The notes under the pieces: model-generated
What the model was told of the DNA's origin: nothing
Databases searched by the model: none
What the model saw: only the letters and a program-made list of their open reading frames with translations
Program-made: the position numbers and the translations under genes
Shown here: positions 20,360 through 32,241 of the stretch, piece by piece
Layout of the letters: every line of letters starts with the position of its first letter
Numbering within the stretch: the first letter of the stretch is position 1
Origin: Bathynomus jamesi
Lineage: Eukaryota > Arthropoda > Malacostraca > Isopoda > Cirolanidae
NCBI GenBank assembly: GCA_023014485.1
Contig: JAJOZX010012282.1
Span: forward strand, 44,713-108,712
Direction of reading: 5' to 3'
DNA: 64,000 nt

Positions 20360-21940
20360 ATGGAAGTACAAACTTTCGCTTACAATTCAACCCTGGACGA
20401 TTCCGGTGCTGTTCATCCATCTCCTCCCCACTCTTATCTTATTATGTCTGGAATTAAAATCTCTTCGAAAGATGTTTTTTCTGCCCTATCTGGGCTCAAC
20501 TCTAAGAAGGCGTATGGTCCTGATGGTGTTCCTCCTGTTGTTCTTAAGAACTGTGTTTCTGTGCTGACACCCTGTCTAGGCAAACTCTTTCGTCTTTCTC
20601 TATCATCTGTTACTTTTCCTTCCTGCTGGAAGTTCGCTTTCATTCAGCCTGTCCCAAAGAAAGGTGACCTCTCTCAACCCTCCAACTATCGTCCAATTGC
20701 TTTTATTTCTTACCTTTCCACAGTTTTTTAATCTATCCTTAATAGGAAGATTGTTAAACACTTCTCTTCTCACAATCTTCTTTCAGATCGTCAGTATGGG
20801 TTCCACTAGGAGTGTTCTACTGGCAATCTTTTTGCATATCTCCGATTCTTGGTCATTCTCCCTTTGGGATATCAGTGAAACTTTTGTTATTGCGCTTGAC
20901 ATATCAAAAGCCTTTGATAGAGTCTGGCACAAATCTTTAATTTCGAAACTGCCCTCCTTCGGTTTCTACCCTTCCATCTGTGCCTTAATCTCTAATTTCC
21001 TTTCTGGCCGATCTATAACTGCAGTTGTAGATGGCCACTGTTCTTTTCCTGAAGCTATTAACAGTGGTGATCCTCAGGGTTCTGTTCTGTCACCAACTCT
21101 TTTCCTTTTATTTATCAATGATCTATTAAGTCGCACTCCTATCCACTCCTATGACGATGATCCCACTCTTCATTTCTCCACCCGCTTCCCAAAGCGTCCC
21201 TCACAGCAGTCACTCCTTGATTCACGTAGGACGGTTATGGGACACCTGACCTCTGATTTTTCTGCTATCTCTGATTGGGTCAGAGAGAACCTTGTGGCTT
21301 TCAATGATTCAAAAACTCAATTCCTCCATCTGTCTACTCGTCACAATCTTGCATACGACTATCCTCTTACCTTCAACAATACACAACTCAATCCTCCTCT
21401 TCTCTTAACATTCTTGGCGTTTCCTTTTCTCGTGATCTTTCCTAGAAAGATCACATATACTCTCTTTCCAAAACAGCTTTTAAGAGGCTAGGTGTGCTGT
21501 ACCGTCTCCGCGGTTTCTTCACTCCCCACTCACTTGCTGTCTCTGTATAGGGGTCTTCTTCGCCCCTGTATGGAGTATGCTTCTCATGCGTGGGGTGGCT
21601 CAACCCACACAGCCGTACTTGACCGGGTGGACTCAAAGGCTTTTCCTATCATCAATTCCCTGCCTCTTACTGACTGTCTTCAATCTCTCTCTCTTCGCCG
21701 CAATGTTACCTCATTCTCTCTTTACTATCACTATTATTACGGACCTTGATCTTCTGAACTCTCTAAATGCATGTCTCCTCCTTTAAGGAGAGCACGCAGC
21801 ACCAGACTTTCTATAATTTCTCATTCCTTTTCTGTCCAACTCTCTAATGCAAGGGTTAATCGGTATTTTCAAGCTTTCATCTACTCAACCGGTCAACTCT
21901 GGAAGAAAGGTACAAAATAGAATCACTTTATATAGAAGTG
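20360..21940 (+). pseudogene. Jockey/CR1-group LINE reverse transcriptase, decayed
   Basis: RT blocks occur in order over several frames: SALSGLNSKKAYGPDGVPP and NYRPIAFISYLS (20,360-20,731), then ALDISKAFDRVWHKSLISKL with the first catalytic Asp, GDPQGSVLSPTLFLLFINDL, and SYDDDPTLHFS where the family has YADD (20,664-21,491). The C-terminal part (RGLLRPCMEYASHAWGG and neighbours) follows to about 21,750. The A-to-D change in the YADD box, the stops and the lack of an endonuclease mark it as dead. The clade is approximate. Confidence 0.82.
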
Positions 21941-22505
21941 GGAAAAACAAACTAATTTGCGTACAATCCCCAAATTGGAGCCAATTAATATTGTCTTTCA
22001 TCAACGTGCTACCAACTTGTGAAATAAAATAAGAGAAGTTGCTACCGAAATTCGAGAAATTCCAAATTCCTGAAGAGGAAGAGGGATATAGAAAAGGGAT
22101 GTTTAAGAGTAGTCAAAGAGAAACGGAAGTAAATCAGATTCCAATATACTGTATGCTTTTTTATTTAGTTAAAACTAACGAAAATATCACGACTTAACCT
22201 AACCAATCGTCAAGGGCGTACAGTTGACCTAACCGGGCATTCAATAATTTTCCCGTAGATCACCCCTGTTGATTGTACTAATTGATTTAAGTTTCGTAAA
22301 AATCTGTAATAGTCCGCTAAACCTAAAAGACCCTGTTTTGTAAAAAGTGAATAAAGCAAGATAAAACTTAAGTATTAACAAAATGAAAATTAATATAACG
22401 GCTTGCATGCCAAAATACAATGAAGAGAAGAACAGAAACAAAAGACAAATGCATAATAATAACAAGAACAGAGATTTGTAGTCGACCTGGGGCCTTTAGT
22501 ATTCT

Positions 22506-22540
<35 letters not shown>
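21941..22540. other. No gene; fragment of a repeat found again at 24.4-24.5 kb
   Basis: No coding feature. 22,163-22,230 (CGAAAATATCACGACTTAACC onward) is the reverse complement of about 24,440-24,515, so it is a fragment of the TIR element at 23,989-24,655. (TA)n follows at 22,506. Confidence 0.6.
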
Positions 22541-23668
22541 TACACAAACTCAGAATGGTCCCCTGAGAAATTTATATGTTAAACACAGACCGTGCATGGA
22601 ACAAGGAACTCTTCTGGGAAAATTAAATCCACTATAGTCCGAATAAGTAATGGTAAATGACAAATACCATAGTTTTTCTTTTTCATGATGCTAGCCCGAC
22701 GTGGGCAACGGGTCTCTCGCAAAGAGAGCCCATAAATAAGGCTTCCCTCACCAGCTATCTGCAAAGCAGACAGGATCCAGCTTTGGGACATGGACCTAGA
22801 GTTTAAAGCAAGCCTAGTCCCTACATTCAGAACCTCTATATAAGAAAAAGACTCGTTGCATTCACGTCGGATTGAATAAACAAAGAAAAAGGGGTAACTA
22901 TTGTATTTTTAGCCAAAAAAAACCAAAACTTAAACCTCAACCGGGACATTGAGCGTCCACTTTTCAAGGCACGTAACACGTCCGTTTAATATACACAAAC
23001 TCAGAATGGTCCCCTGGATCCTGTCTGCTTTGCAGATAGCTGGTGAGGGAAGCTATATTTATGGGATCTCTTTGCGAGAGACCCGTTGCCCACGTCGGGC
23101 TAGCTTCATGAAAAAGAAAAACTATGGTATTTGTCATTTACCATTACTTATTCGGACTATAGTGGATTTAATTTTCCCAGAAGAGTTCCTTGTTCCATGC
23201 ACGGTCTGTGTTTAACATATAAATTTCTCAGGGGACCATTCTGAGTTTGTGTATATTAAACGGACGTGTTACGTGCCTTGAAAAGTGGACGCTCAATGTC
23301 CCGGTTGAGGTTTAAGTTTTGGTTTTTTTGGCTAAAAATACAATAGTTACCCCTTTTTCTTTGTTTATTCAATCCGACGTGAATGCAACGAGTCTTTTAC
23401 TTATATAGAGGTTCTCAATGTAGGGACTAGGCTTGCTTTAAACCCTAGGTCCATGTCCCAAAGCTGGATCCTGTCTGCTTTGCAGATAGCTGGTGAGGGA
23501 AGCTATATTTATGGGATCTCTTTGCGAGAGACCCGTTGCCCACGTCGGGCTAGCATCATGAAAAAGAAAAACTATGGTATTTGTCATTTACCATTACTTA
23601 TTCGGACTATAGTGGATTTAATTTTCCCAGAAGAGTTCCTTGTTCCATGCACGGTCTGTGTTTAACAT
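22541..23668. repeat. Composite repeat: one ~450-bp unit in inverted, partial and direct copies
   Basis: The unit running from GGGGACCATTCTGAGTTTGTG through TAAACGGACGTGTTACG to CCATGCACGGTCTGTGTTTA is present inverted (22,541-23,013), as a partial direct copy (23,014-23,228) and as a full direct copy (23,229-23,668). Each contains ATCCTGTCTGCTTTGCAGAT and CCCGTTGCCCACGTCGGGCT. The 70-88-codon frames in it are repeated with the unit and match no known domain. The class is undetermined; it looks like a foldback or LTR-like repeat. Confidence 0.75.
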
Positions 23669-23673
23669 ATATG

Positions 23674-23708
<35 letters not shown>

Positions 23709-23988
23709 GGTGGTTAAAAAAAACAAAAGTTTGAAATTTATAGGCGATGGTATTTTTTCCAATTATATAAGTTTAGTGGTTCCTCATCGAGGTTGAATTT
23801 CTCGGATTTCAGCAAACTTTAGTTTTTCTTCAATTCAGAGCAATTTAGGGAAATTTAGTGATTCGCAATAATGGTAGCACTGCAATTTACTAATATAACA
23901 TTCATTTGTTCCCAAATTCAATTGTATAATTTAATTTATAATAATAAGGCACTTATTTCTTGATTTGTATATCCTTAAAAAAAAAGTA

Positions 23989-24655
23989 ATGGGTCTTTTC
24001 CGTTTGGGGGCTAGCAGCGAATTTTAATGAAAATCGGTATACTAATGTAGTTTTGGTCACTGATTTCAAAAATAACTTCTTTTTTTTTGTGGAGAAATGA
24101 AAAACAAACATGTTAGAGCACTTTAAATAATTAATGTGTTTTAACTAGCTTAAACTAGTTACAGAGGATTGTGTTAAATTTAGCCAGAGTCGCAAACTGC
24201 TACTGTTTATGAAAAAGTGCTCTAAGTGTGGGAAAGTGTGTTCCTTTGATAAAAATACCTAGTTCTTTCGTTGCCAAAAGCTTCGGTCAAACGGTAAAAA
24301 GTGCAACTTTACGAAGAATACGTTTTTTGAAGGATCCCGGCAGATCTGTAAAAGTAGCAGAAAAAAAGTCAAGAATTAATGCCCAGTTAAGTCAATTGAA
24401 TGCCAGGTTAGGTCAATTGAATGCCAGGTTAGGTCAATTGAATGCTCGGTTAGGTCAACTGTACGCCCTTGACGATTGGTTAGGTTAAGTCATGATATTT
24501 TCGTTAAAAACACATTAATTATTTAAAGTGCTCTAACATGTTTGTTTTTCAGTTCTCCAAAAAAAAGTTATTTTTTAAATCAGTGACCAAAACTACATTA
24601 GTATGGAGATTTTCATTAAAATTCGCTGCTAGCCCCCAAACGGAAAAGATCCCAT
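23989..24655. mobile_element. Non-autonomous TIR element inside Element A
   Basis: Inverted ends ATGGGTCTTTTCCGTTTGGG and CCCAAACGGAAAAGATCCCAT continue for about 155 bp, including GTTAGAGCACTTTAAATAAT and its complement. No transposase. The target duplication is unclear (perhaps TTA/TAA). A fragment of the same family lies at 22,163-22,230. Confidence 0.75.
24386..24475 (+). repeat. ~21-bp minisatellite GGTTAGGTCAATTGAATGCC
   Basis: Four consecutive, slightly diverged units in the centre of the TIR element; this produces the QLNARLGQLNARLGQ pattern if translated. Treated as a tandem repeat, not a gene. Confidence 0.85.
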
Positions 24656-24698
24656 TTAATAAACATTTGAATCATGGCGGTGTCGCATGCTTTCTTCT

Positions 24699-27351
24699 TC
24701 TTCTTCTTCTTCTTCCGCAGCTTATTATCCCATCTTTACATGGGGTCGCTGTTTTTGGTTCGTCTTCTCCACTCTCCTCTGTCGTATACCACGTCCTCCT
24801 CCAAGTCCTTCTCCCTGATGTCCGCCACCACACAGTCCCTCCATCTCGTCTTCGGTCTTCCTCTTCTTCTCCGTCCCGGCAACTCCATCTCCAGCACTCT
24901 GCGCCCCACATACTCCTCCTCTCTTCTCCTGACGTGTCCATACCACCTCAGCCTGGCCTCCTGCACCTTCTTAGATGCTTCCGCCACCTTCACTGTTCCT
25001 CTTATATGCTCATTTTTGATCCTATCCCTCCTCGTCACTCCACACATCCATCTCAACATCTTCATTTCAGCCACATCGATTTTTCTTTCATTGCTCTTCT
25101 TCATTGGCACAGTCTCCATTCCATACAACATTGCCGGCCTCACCACTGTTTTGAATACCTTTCCCTTCAGTTTCACTGGGACCCTCTTATCACAGAGCAC
25201 CCCTGATACGTCTCTCCAGTTCTTCCACCCCGACTGTATTCTACAGTTTATCTCTCTCTCTCTGCTCCCCCCTCTGCATCCACTGTTGACCCCAAGTATT
25301 TAAAATACTCCACCGTCTTAACACGCTCTCCACTCAATGTCACTTCCCCTCCTCGGTCCTGCTGCACATCACATCTCATATATTCGGTCTTCTTTCGGCT
25401 AATTCTCATCCCCCTACTTTCCAACGCCTCTCTCCAATTTTCCAACTGCTGCTCCACCTCCTCTTTCGTCTCCCCACTCAACACAACATCGTCTGCATAC
25501 ATCATGCACCACGGCGCCTCCCCTCTAATCCTGTCCGTCAACACATCGAATACCACATTGAAAAGGAAGAGGCTCAAAGCTGATCCTTGGTGCAGACCAA
25601 CTTCCACCCCAAAGCTCTCTGACACACCCACGCTACTCCTCACCTTAGTTGTTACTCCCCTGTACATCCCCTTGATCAGTTTAACATACTTCTCCGGTAC
25701 CATCTTTTCCCTTAAGCATCTCCAAACTTCCTGCCGTGGTATCCTATCATATGCCTTCTCCAAGTCAATAAAAACCATGTGCAACGCCTTCTGCCCCTCT
25801 CTGTACCTCTCTGCCAACTGTTTCAATGCAAAAACTGCATCTGTCGTTCTCCTTCCCGGCATAAATCCAAACTGTTCCACTGACACTTCCGCTTCGTCTC
25901 TCAACCTACTCTCCACTATTCGCTCCCATATCTTCATTGTATGTGATATTAGCTTGATCCCTCTATAATTCGTGCAATCTTGTACATCTCCCTTCTCTTT
26001 GAATATAGGCACTATGATGCTGGTCCGCCACTCATCCGGAATCACCTCCTGGTCAAACAACTTCTGCACTAGATCCCACACCAGATCCACCCCCTCATCT
26101 CCCAGTGCCTTCCATGCCTCGGCTGGTATCTCGTCTGGGCCAGTCGCTTTGTTATTTTTCATCCTATTCAGAGCACGACTCACTTCCATCCTCCCCACTT
26201 GTTCTGTCATAGCTACATTTGGTAATCCATCCTCATAGAAAGATCTTGGGTTTTCTTTATTTAATAATTCCTCAAAATATTCCTTCCATCCTTTATCTCT
26301 TCATCTCTTTGCAGCACCGCCCCCTCCCTTCCCTTAATTTGTTTTACCTGTGTAAAATCTTTTGTCGCTCTATTTCTGCTCTTAGCCAATCTGTATATCT
26401 TCTTTTGTCCTTCACGATCCTCTAAATCCTCATACATCTGCCGATATGCCTCCGCCTTTGCTCTCGCCACTGCTCTCTTTGCTTGTTTCTTTGCTTCTTT
26501 ATATACCACCTTACACTCTTCACTCCTCGATTCTTCCCATAACTTCTTAGTTTCTCTCTTACTTCGTAGTGCTCTTTGGATCTCATCACTCCACCACCAT
26601 CCTTCCTTATCTTCCCACACTTTACCTGATGTTTCCCCCAATATGTCTCTACCTGCCGTTCTCATGACATTCGCATTATGTACCCACCAATCCTGTACAT
26701 TCTGTTCATCAACATGGATTTCACTCAACACTCTCTCTCTAAATTCCAGTTTCTTCCCCTCCTCTCTCAGTTTGTACCACCTAATTCTCACTGTTGTTCC
26801 TAGGGTCTTTCTTCCTCTTTTCAACATCACATCCATGACTACCAACCGGTGTTGTGGCGTCACATGGTCTCCTGGAATAACTTTGCAGTCCCTCACCTCG
26901 GCCAATTGCGCCCTCCTATACAGTGCGAAATCAATTTGCGATGTTCTGCCTCCACTCTTGTCCGTAATAACATGCTCCTCCCTCTTTCTGAAAAACGTAT
27001 TTACAATCGCTAGATCAAACGATACAGCCATATCCAACACTCTCTCACCGTCCACGTTTGCCTCTCCATAGCCATGACCACCGTGCACTCTGACCACTCC
27101 ATCGTTATGATCACCAACGTGTCCATTCATATCCCCCCCAACCCCACTCGTTCGTCCTCGGCAATACTCTCCATTTCTTCCTCCAATAACCTCCAGAATG
27201 CTTCCTTAACGTCGTCCGGACATCCACTTTGGGTGCGTATGCACTGATTATATTGAGTACATGTTCCCCATAATTCATTCTCAAAGTCACCAGTCTATCT
27301 CCTCTTCGCTTTACTTCCACTATGCTATCCTTCAATTCCTTCGCCAATACA
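24699..27351 (-). mobile_element. 5'-truncated RTE-clade LINE inserted in Element A
   Basis: Flanked by the 18-bp target duplication TGTCGCATGCTTTCTTCT (24,681-24,698 and 27,352-27,369). The 3' end at the left carries a (TTC)n run, so on the element strand it has a (GAA)n tail, as RTE elements often have short-repeat tails. 2.65 kb, 5' truncated within the endonuclease domain. Confidence 0.92.
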
Positions 27352-27359
27352 TGTCGCAT
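24736..27359 (-). pseudogene. RTE LINE endonuclease and reverse transcriptase, frameshifted
   Basis: Minus strand. From the 5' side: endonuclease pieces with NIISAYAPKVD (27,111-27,359), the MNGHVGDHNDG block, TSQIDFALYRR and GDHVTPQHRLVVMD (26,261-27,130). The RT (25,248-26,210) has ALNRMKNNKATGPDEIPAEA, NYRGIKLISHTMKIWERIVE, EQFGFMPGRRTTDAV, MVFIDLEKAYDRIPR, GLHQGSALSLFLFNVVFDVL and MMYADDVVLSGE. The C-terminal block ARLRWYGHVRRREE and the basic PGRRRRGRPKTRW lie in 24,736-25,200. Catalytic Asp and YADD are intact, but at least three frameshifts separate the parts. The RTE assignment rests on the GPDEIPAE and GHVRR blocks. Confidence 0.88.
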
Positions 27360-27369
27360 GCTTTCTTCT

Positions 27370-27675
27370 GTATTCCATTATTCTTGTTTTTTGTATTTTG
27401 TGGGCGACCACAAGGCCATTTTCTAGAGCAAAACATAACTAAAAACATTGTTCTTTATTGTACAGATGACGATTATATGCATGTTTCATATAATTGAATG
27501 TAGGGCCATGTCAAACCCACTACAGTTCAAGACGTATTTTTTTCAGTCAATGATTTCTTAAATTTTGTATAGTCTGTCTAGCGTAAGGTTGTTACCTCAA
27601 TTACAATTAATTTTCTGTTGCAGATTGATTTTGTTTGTTGAAATATTCTAGTAATGGTATAAGAGTGATTGCGAA
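27370..27675. other. 5' leader region of the Element A gene
   Basis: No coding sequence. This non-coding stretch of Element A precedes the first transposase Met and is continuous with 24,656-24,680 across the LINE insertion. Confidence 0.5.
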
Positions 27676-28695
27676 ATGAACCAGAACAAAAGAGACAAGG
27701 TTTCGCCTTCAGTTCCTGTACTGAGACACTCGACCGAACGTTTCCTGGTAGGACAGCCAACACTCTATCTGCGGCTCGAAATTGCCAACTGCCCGAGAAG
27801 TTCTTAGTTATTTCTTTTACGTTAACGAAAAGTGCTGTAATAGACGAGAAGCGGTCAAAATAACTGTTGACAATGTTCTTACATTCTGGGCGATGGCTAG
27901 AATTGAGACAATGTGGCCATGCAACGGCATCAAGAAGCTGGAAGCTTTGTGGAGTGAGTGGAATGCGCTAAACAGAAACAGGAAAAGGGAATCTGACCCT
28001 GGAGAAAAAAGAAAGCTGTTTACGGACAAACTTCATCGACTTTGGGACATCGGAGCAGATGATGCGATCGAAGAAATCAAATGCAACAGATTCCTAAATG
28101 CATACGATAAAGACGAAGATATCAGGTTTTATATAGATCAACGTTCAGAAAGATTTCGTACAATGTCTGGGAATGACAAAGTGTTTAGCACAAAGAGAAA
28201 ACAACAAGCAGAAAGGTTAAGACGAGAAGAAAATAAGATAACTCGACACTCTAAAGATGCGAGCTTTCATTCTGTAGCTTCCACTTCAAAGGAAAAGCAT
28301 TATGCTGAAGCCTTCTCTGAGAACTCGGATGACTCTGAGAGTAATGATAATTCTGAAAGGATCAATGGTTCGGATAGTCAATTCGTTGCACCCACAAAAC
28401 GATGTATTGAAGACACAGTTTCTGTCAATCTGCCTCGTAAGCTTCTGAGATGTACTCCCATTATTGAGATGGCCGATCGATTCCGCCTGTCCAGCAATCA
28501 GGTTTGTTTACCGGTTGATCTACTTTCGTATAACAAATATGAAAATGAAAATGAAAAGGTTTATTGGCAGACTATAGTCCATATGACAAATATTATTAAT
28601 ACAATGACAGTTCATACACTAAGGATAAAAATATATACAATTGATTAGAAATAATACTGCACTGTCGAAGTTAAGTGGAGCTACAGACAGACGTT

Positions 28696-28822
28696 TTAGT
28701 ACCAAGAAGTCCATAGCTTAGAGCAGGGCTTCCCAACCTTTGTCATGTGAGGCCTCAAAAATCATGTTCACACAATTCACGACCCCAAACACTGGTCAAA
28801 GTTCAACAAACTCCCCAAAAGT

Positions 28823-28867
<45 letters not shown>

Positions 28868-29747
28868 TCAGATCGGTTCGCGACCCCAAATTGGGTCCGG
28901 ACCCAAGGTTGGGAAGCCCTGGCTTAGAGGATAAATGGCAGGACTCATGGATAGCTTGGATGATCGGGTTGGTTGATTTTTTAATTCTTTGCATTAGACT
29001 GTGTTGAGCACGTCTTGTTACCTCCGGGAAGCTCGGAACATTGCGGGTAGCAAACATTTGCGAAGCTGAGCATCTCGGGGGTAATTTATGTAAGAGTCTA
29101 AAAGACCTGTTGTACAGCAAATTTAGGGTTCTGCCAGAACCTTTTTTATAATTCACCCAGAGTTGCTGACCGTATATATTACTGCAGAAAGTACGAAAGA
29201 GTGTGTCTTTAGCTTCACTTGTACAGAAACGAAAGTTCCTTATGGTCATATTCGCTTTAGCACACAGGCTTCGAGATTGTTTTCTTATATCCGAGTCATC
29301 ACTCAAGGAGCTGGTAATAGTTTGACCCAAATACTTAAACTCTTGTACTTCCTCAATTACTTCACCATTCATTTTAAACATTATATCAGCTGGCTGATTA
29401 CAGCTTTTAGGATGAAATTGCATAACCTTAGTTTTTGTAACATGAAAAAGAATATCATGTTTCTGCGAATACACTTCGCAGACATTTAGTAGCCGATCCA
29501 GACCTTTAACAGAGGGACTTATTAACACCATATCATCGGCATAAACTAAGTTATTTATCCTTGTGTTAACTATACAACATCCTACTGTTGCCTCATTAAG
29601 TGAAGCAATTAATCCGTCAATATAAACATTAAACAGCATAGGGGAGAGCAAGGAGCCTTGTCTCACCCCGCAAGAGGAGCCAAAACACTCGGATAGTACA
29701 TTGCCCCACCTAACAGTGAAAGATTGGTGGGAATACCAAAATTTCAA
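28696..29747 (-). pseudogene. LINE reverse transcriptase, 5' truncated, in an Element A intron
   Basis: A nearly open frame on the minus strand, starting inside the RT with FTVRWGNVLSECFGSSCGVR, then QGSLLSPMLFNVYIDGL, NLVYADDMVLISPS (catalytic YADD), KTKVMQFHPK and EFKYLGQTITSSL. The thumb-like C-terminus continues to HESCHLSSK, where a MITE interrupts; removing it puts a stop at 28,696. No endonuclease is present (5' truncation). Target duplication not found. The clade is not assigned with confidence. It lies inside a GT/AG intron, so it did not disturb the host transposase reading frame. Confidence 0.85.
28724..28921. mobile_element. 198-bp hAT MITE (CAGGGCTTCCCAACC ends)
   Basis: Ends CAGGGCTTCCCAACC and GGTTGGGAAGCCCTG with a perfect 8-bp target duplication GCTTAGAG (28,716-28,723 and 28,922-28,929). 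(TA)n in the centre. Inserted at the 3' end of a LINE that itself lies in an intron of Element A. Confidence 0.95.
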
Positions 29748-30304
29748 TAAATTTAATATATATATCAGTACAATTAATTTACATGAGTTGGCTTTGTTTG
29801 TACAATTACTTCTCTTAAAAATGTTGTGTATCTTATTTTTATTAGGTTGCTGGAGTTGTCAGTGCAGTCGCGTGATCAGCAGTTCCACCGGTGGATCTTG
29901 ATCAATTTAACATCTCCAAGGCAACTACAGTGAGACAGAGAGCATTACATCGACGTGAAGTAGCACAAGATGTTAAGAGTAAATTTGTCCCTCCAAAATA
30001 TGTTGTAGTACACTGGGATGGAAAGATGATGAAGGTATAGAAATAGGTGTATAATCAACACTTAGTTATACAATGCTTATATTTCTAGACGCTGCATTTT
30101 AAAATTTTGAATGTTTTACAAATCCGTAATCATTATTACCTAATGTATTTTTTAATACAGGATTCCTTTGGGATACAGGAGCACAAACAAGCCATCCTTA
30201 TCTCAGGCAGTCCAGACCATGTAAATGGAAAACTTCTTTCAATAAATAGACTTCAGGATGGGACTGGCAAATCACAGGCACGTGCAACCATGGATGCTCT
30301 AGAA

Positions 30305-30929
30305 CAGTGGTCTCCAAAGTGGGGTGCGCCTGCCGATCTAGGGGATGCGCGAAGAAAATTTGATGATTCTGATTTATCATTGTTTTTTCGTAGAAAGTTT
30401 TTGAATTTCAAGAAGATGACCGAGAAAGAAAATACTCGCTAACACACAGTCATTCCTAGGAAGTTGCGAGATAGTATCCGCGATGTCGCTTACTTGCGAT
30501 AAAAATTTAGCAAAATAAATATCACAATTCGAGATCGCCGCATTATTTTGTAAAATAACAGTTGATTGACATCAGGGAAGATACAAGTTTACGAACCGAA
30601 TTTCAACAAGAAACTGTGCACAGTTGGTGGATTGGATTAAAAAATGAGTACCCAGATTTAGTAACGAACGATGCGCTCCTTCCATTTGGATCTACATATC
30701 TGTGTGAGGTGTCTTTTTCTGCTATGATAGGTATTAAAACCAAGAATCGAAATAAACTGAACTTGGAACCGGACCTTCGGATCGCTGTATCACAAAGTGT
30801 CAAACCAAGATTTTCAGAAATTATGAAGCGCAGTCAGCCACATTGTTCTCATTAAATTATATTGGTAAGTATATCTTCACCCTATCGTATTTTTGTTGTA
30901 TACTATTAACTTACTAGTAAATAATGAAA

Positions 30930-30988
<59 letters not shown>

Positions 30989-31067
30989 CTTCATGTTCAT
31001 TAGGGGTGCGTGTTATTTATTTTTGCTGATTAAAGGGTGCGTGATCAAAAAAGTTTGGAGACCACTG
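30305..31067 (+). mobile_element. Buster/ZBED5-like hAT remnant
   Basis: Ends CAGTGGTCTCCAAAGT and ACTTT-like GTTTGGAGACCACTG with a perfect 8-bp target duplication CTCTAGAA (30,297-30,304 and 31,068-31,075). Subterminal GGGTGCGC and GGGTGCGT occur at both sides. 763 bp, inserted in exon 3 of the Element A gene. Confidence 0.93.
30562..30855 (+). pseudogene. Buster/ZBED5-type hAT transposase C-terminus
   Basis: About 97 residues with the block FWIGLKNEYP-like WWIGLKNEYPDLVTNDALLP, then FGSTYLCEVSFSAMIGIKTK and NRNKLNLEPDLRIAVS. This hAT dimerisation region is typical of the ZBED5/SCAND3 (Buster) group. A short N-terminal scrap (RRKFLNFKKM) is at 30,107-30,442. The catalytic part is deleted. 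Confidence 0.87.
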
Positions 31068-32241
31068 CTCTAGAAGACTGTAATATAGAGGAACGTGTCA
31101 AAGCATGTTGGGAAGAAAGCTACTCCATCTAGAATGTCGCCATCATGTTTTAGAATTGGTAGTAGGGTCAGTATCGGCTAAACTATTTGGAAAAACAAGT
31201 GGTCCATCTGAACCAAGATTTCTCGAATTACAGGACAGGTAAGATATCTTGCTACATTATGTTTTAGAAAATACTGAATATGAAACAATATGAAAAAATT
31301 ATAATTTAAACCACAGATAGTTTAATACAAAAATATGTACTTATCATGCTTGAACAAAGATAATTTATATGGCAAACATGAAGCATTATATTTTGTGTGC
31401 AGATGGCTAGATATAGATCTAGCAACCTTCAAGATACTTCCTATCAACGGCACGTGGTTAAAACAGATGTGGAATCAGGTGATCTGCAATCTTCAAACGT
31501 TGGTCCAGAAGAAAGAGTGCAGTCACTATCGCGAGGTGGCAGAGCTAACACTCACTGTGCTTGGAGCTCGTGAGCCTCACGAAGTGAAGTTCCGTCGTCC
31601 AGGTGCATATCATCATGCTCGTTGGATAGCCTAGGTTTGTAAAAACATGTAGAATAGTATAAATAATAAATATATAAATTCTCTGACAAATATTACAACG
31701 TATTAGAAAAATTATAGACAAATATAGTATATAGATATTTTAAATAATTGAATTTGCCCATTATTAAAACATTGGCATAGAATCTAATAAAAAAAAAAAA
31801 TGAATTTATCCATTTTAGGTGATTTACAACACGAAGATGTACCTGTTTCGGGTACAGCTGGGTTACGATGAACACACCTGACTGACGTTGCAAAGAATGG
31901 TACAGTTTACCGCCGTACTGTAAGTCCGAGCCTGGCTCTCAGCGCCAGTTGCTGCTGACGCTCCTGTGAACGACCTCTGCCTCTACCGAGATCTGATCCG
32001 CTACAAGATGGTGGTCAAGGAAGTAACTGAGAGTGCTCTAGGTGTTCTCCGACGCGACGGCTCACTTCTTACATGAAGCCAGAAAAGGTAGTGTTTGCTC
32101 TTTGCAGCAATTGTGTGACCAGCAAACAGAAACAAGATATGGCACAAAAGCTGGCCTCACTACCAGTGTCGGAAGAAAATGAAGAAAGCCTAGTCCCCCT
32201 AGAGCCTAGAGTCCTAGACAATGACACAGCTGATAGACGTA

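Larger units (their letters stand above)
27676..32235 (+). pseudogene. Element A transposase-like gene, 5' part, multi-exon
   Basis: First Met at 27,676; a frameshift near 27,785 leads into LPTAREVL. Exon 1 (to 28,501) carries MARIETM and GKV-less EDIRFYIDQRSERF blocks, then DRFRLSSNQ. Introns with GT/AG ends follow: 28,502-29,845 (now holding a LINE and a MITE), 30,035-30,160, 31,239-31,402 and about 31,635-31,818. Exon 2 holds YVVVHWDGKMMK, exon 3 KQAILISGSPDHVNGKLLS and, after a nested hAT, LECRHHVLEL. The next exons hold FRRPGAYHHARWIA and a VNDL-YRDLLRYK block. The DTTSSN block seen in Element B is missing. The last exon is cut by the Polinton. The pattern D...D...C-x-x-H...RW resembles hAT/MULE-type DDE transposases; the family identity is unresolved. 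Confidence 0.75.

Noticed and set aside
22579..23665. Three near-identical 70-88-codon frames as a gene family
   Set aside because: They are copied with the surrounding non-coding repeat, lie in inverted orientation and have no known domain.
24386..24475. Protein with QLNARLG repeats
   Set aside because: Produced by a ~21-bp minisatellite in a non-coding TIR element.
24538..25303. Large plus-strand frames rich in Ser, Pro, Leu and His
   Set aside because: Antisense of the RTE C-terminal region; the minus strand carries the recognisable LINE protein.
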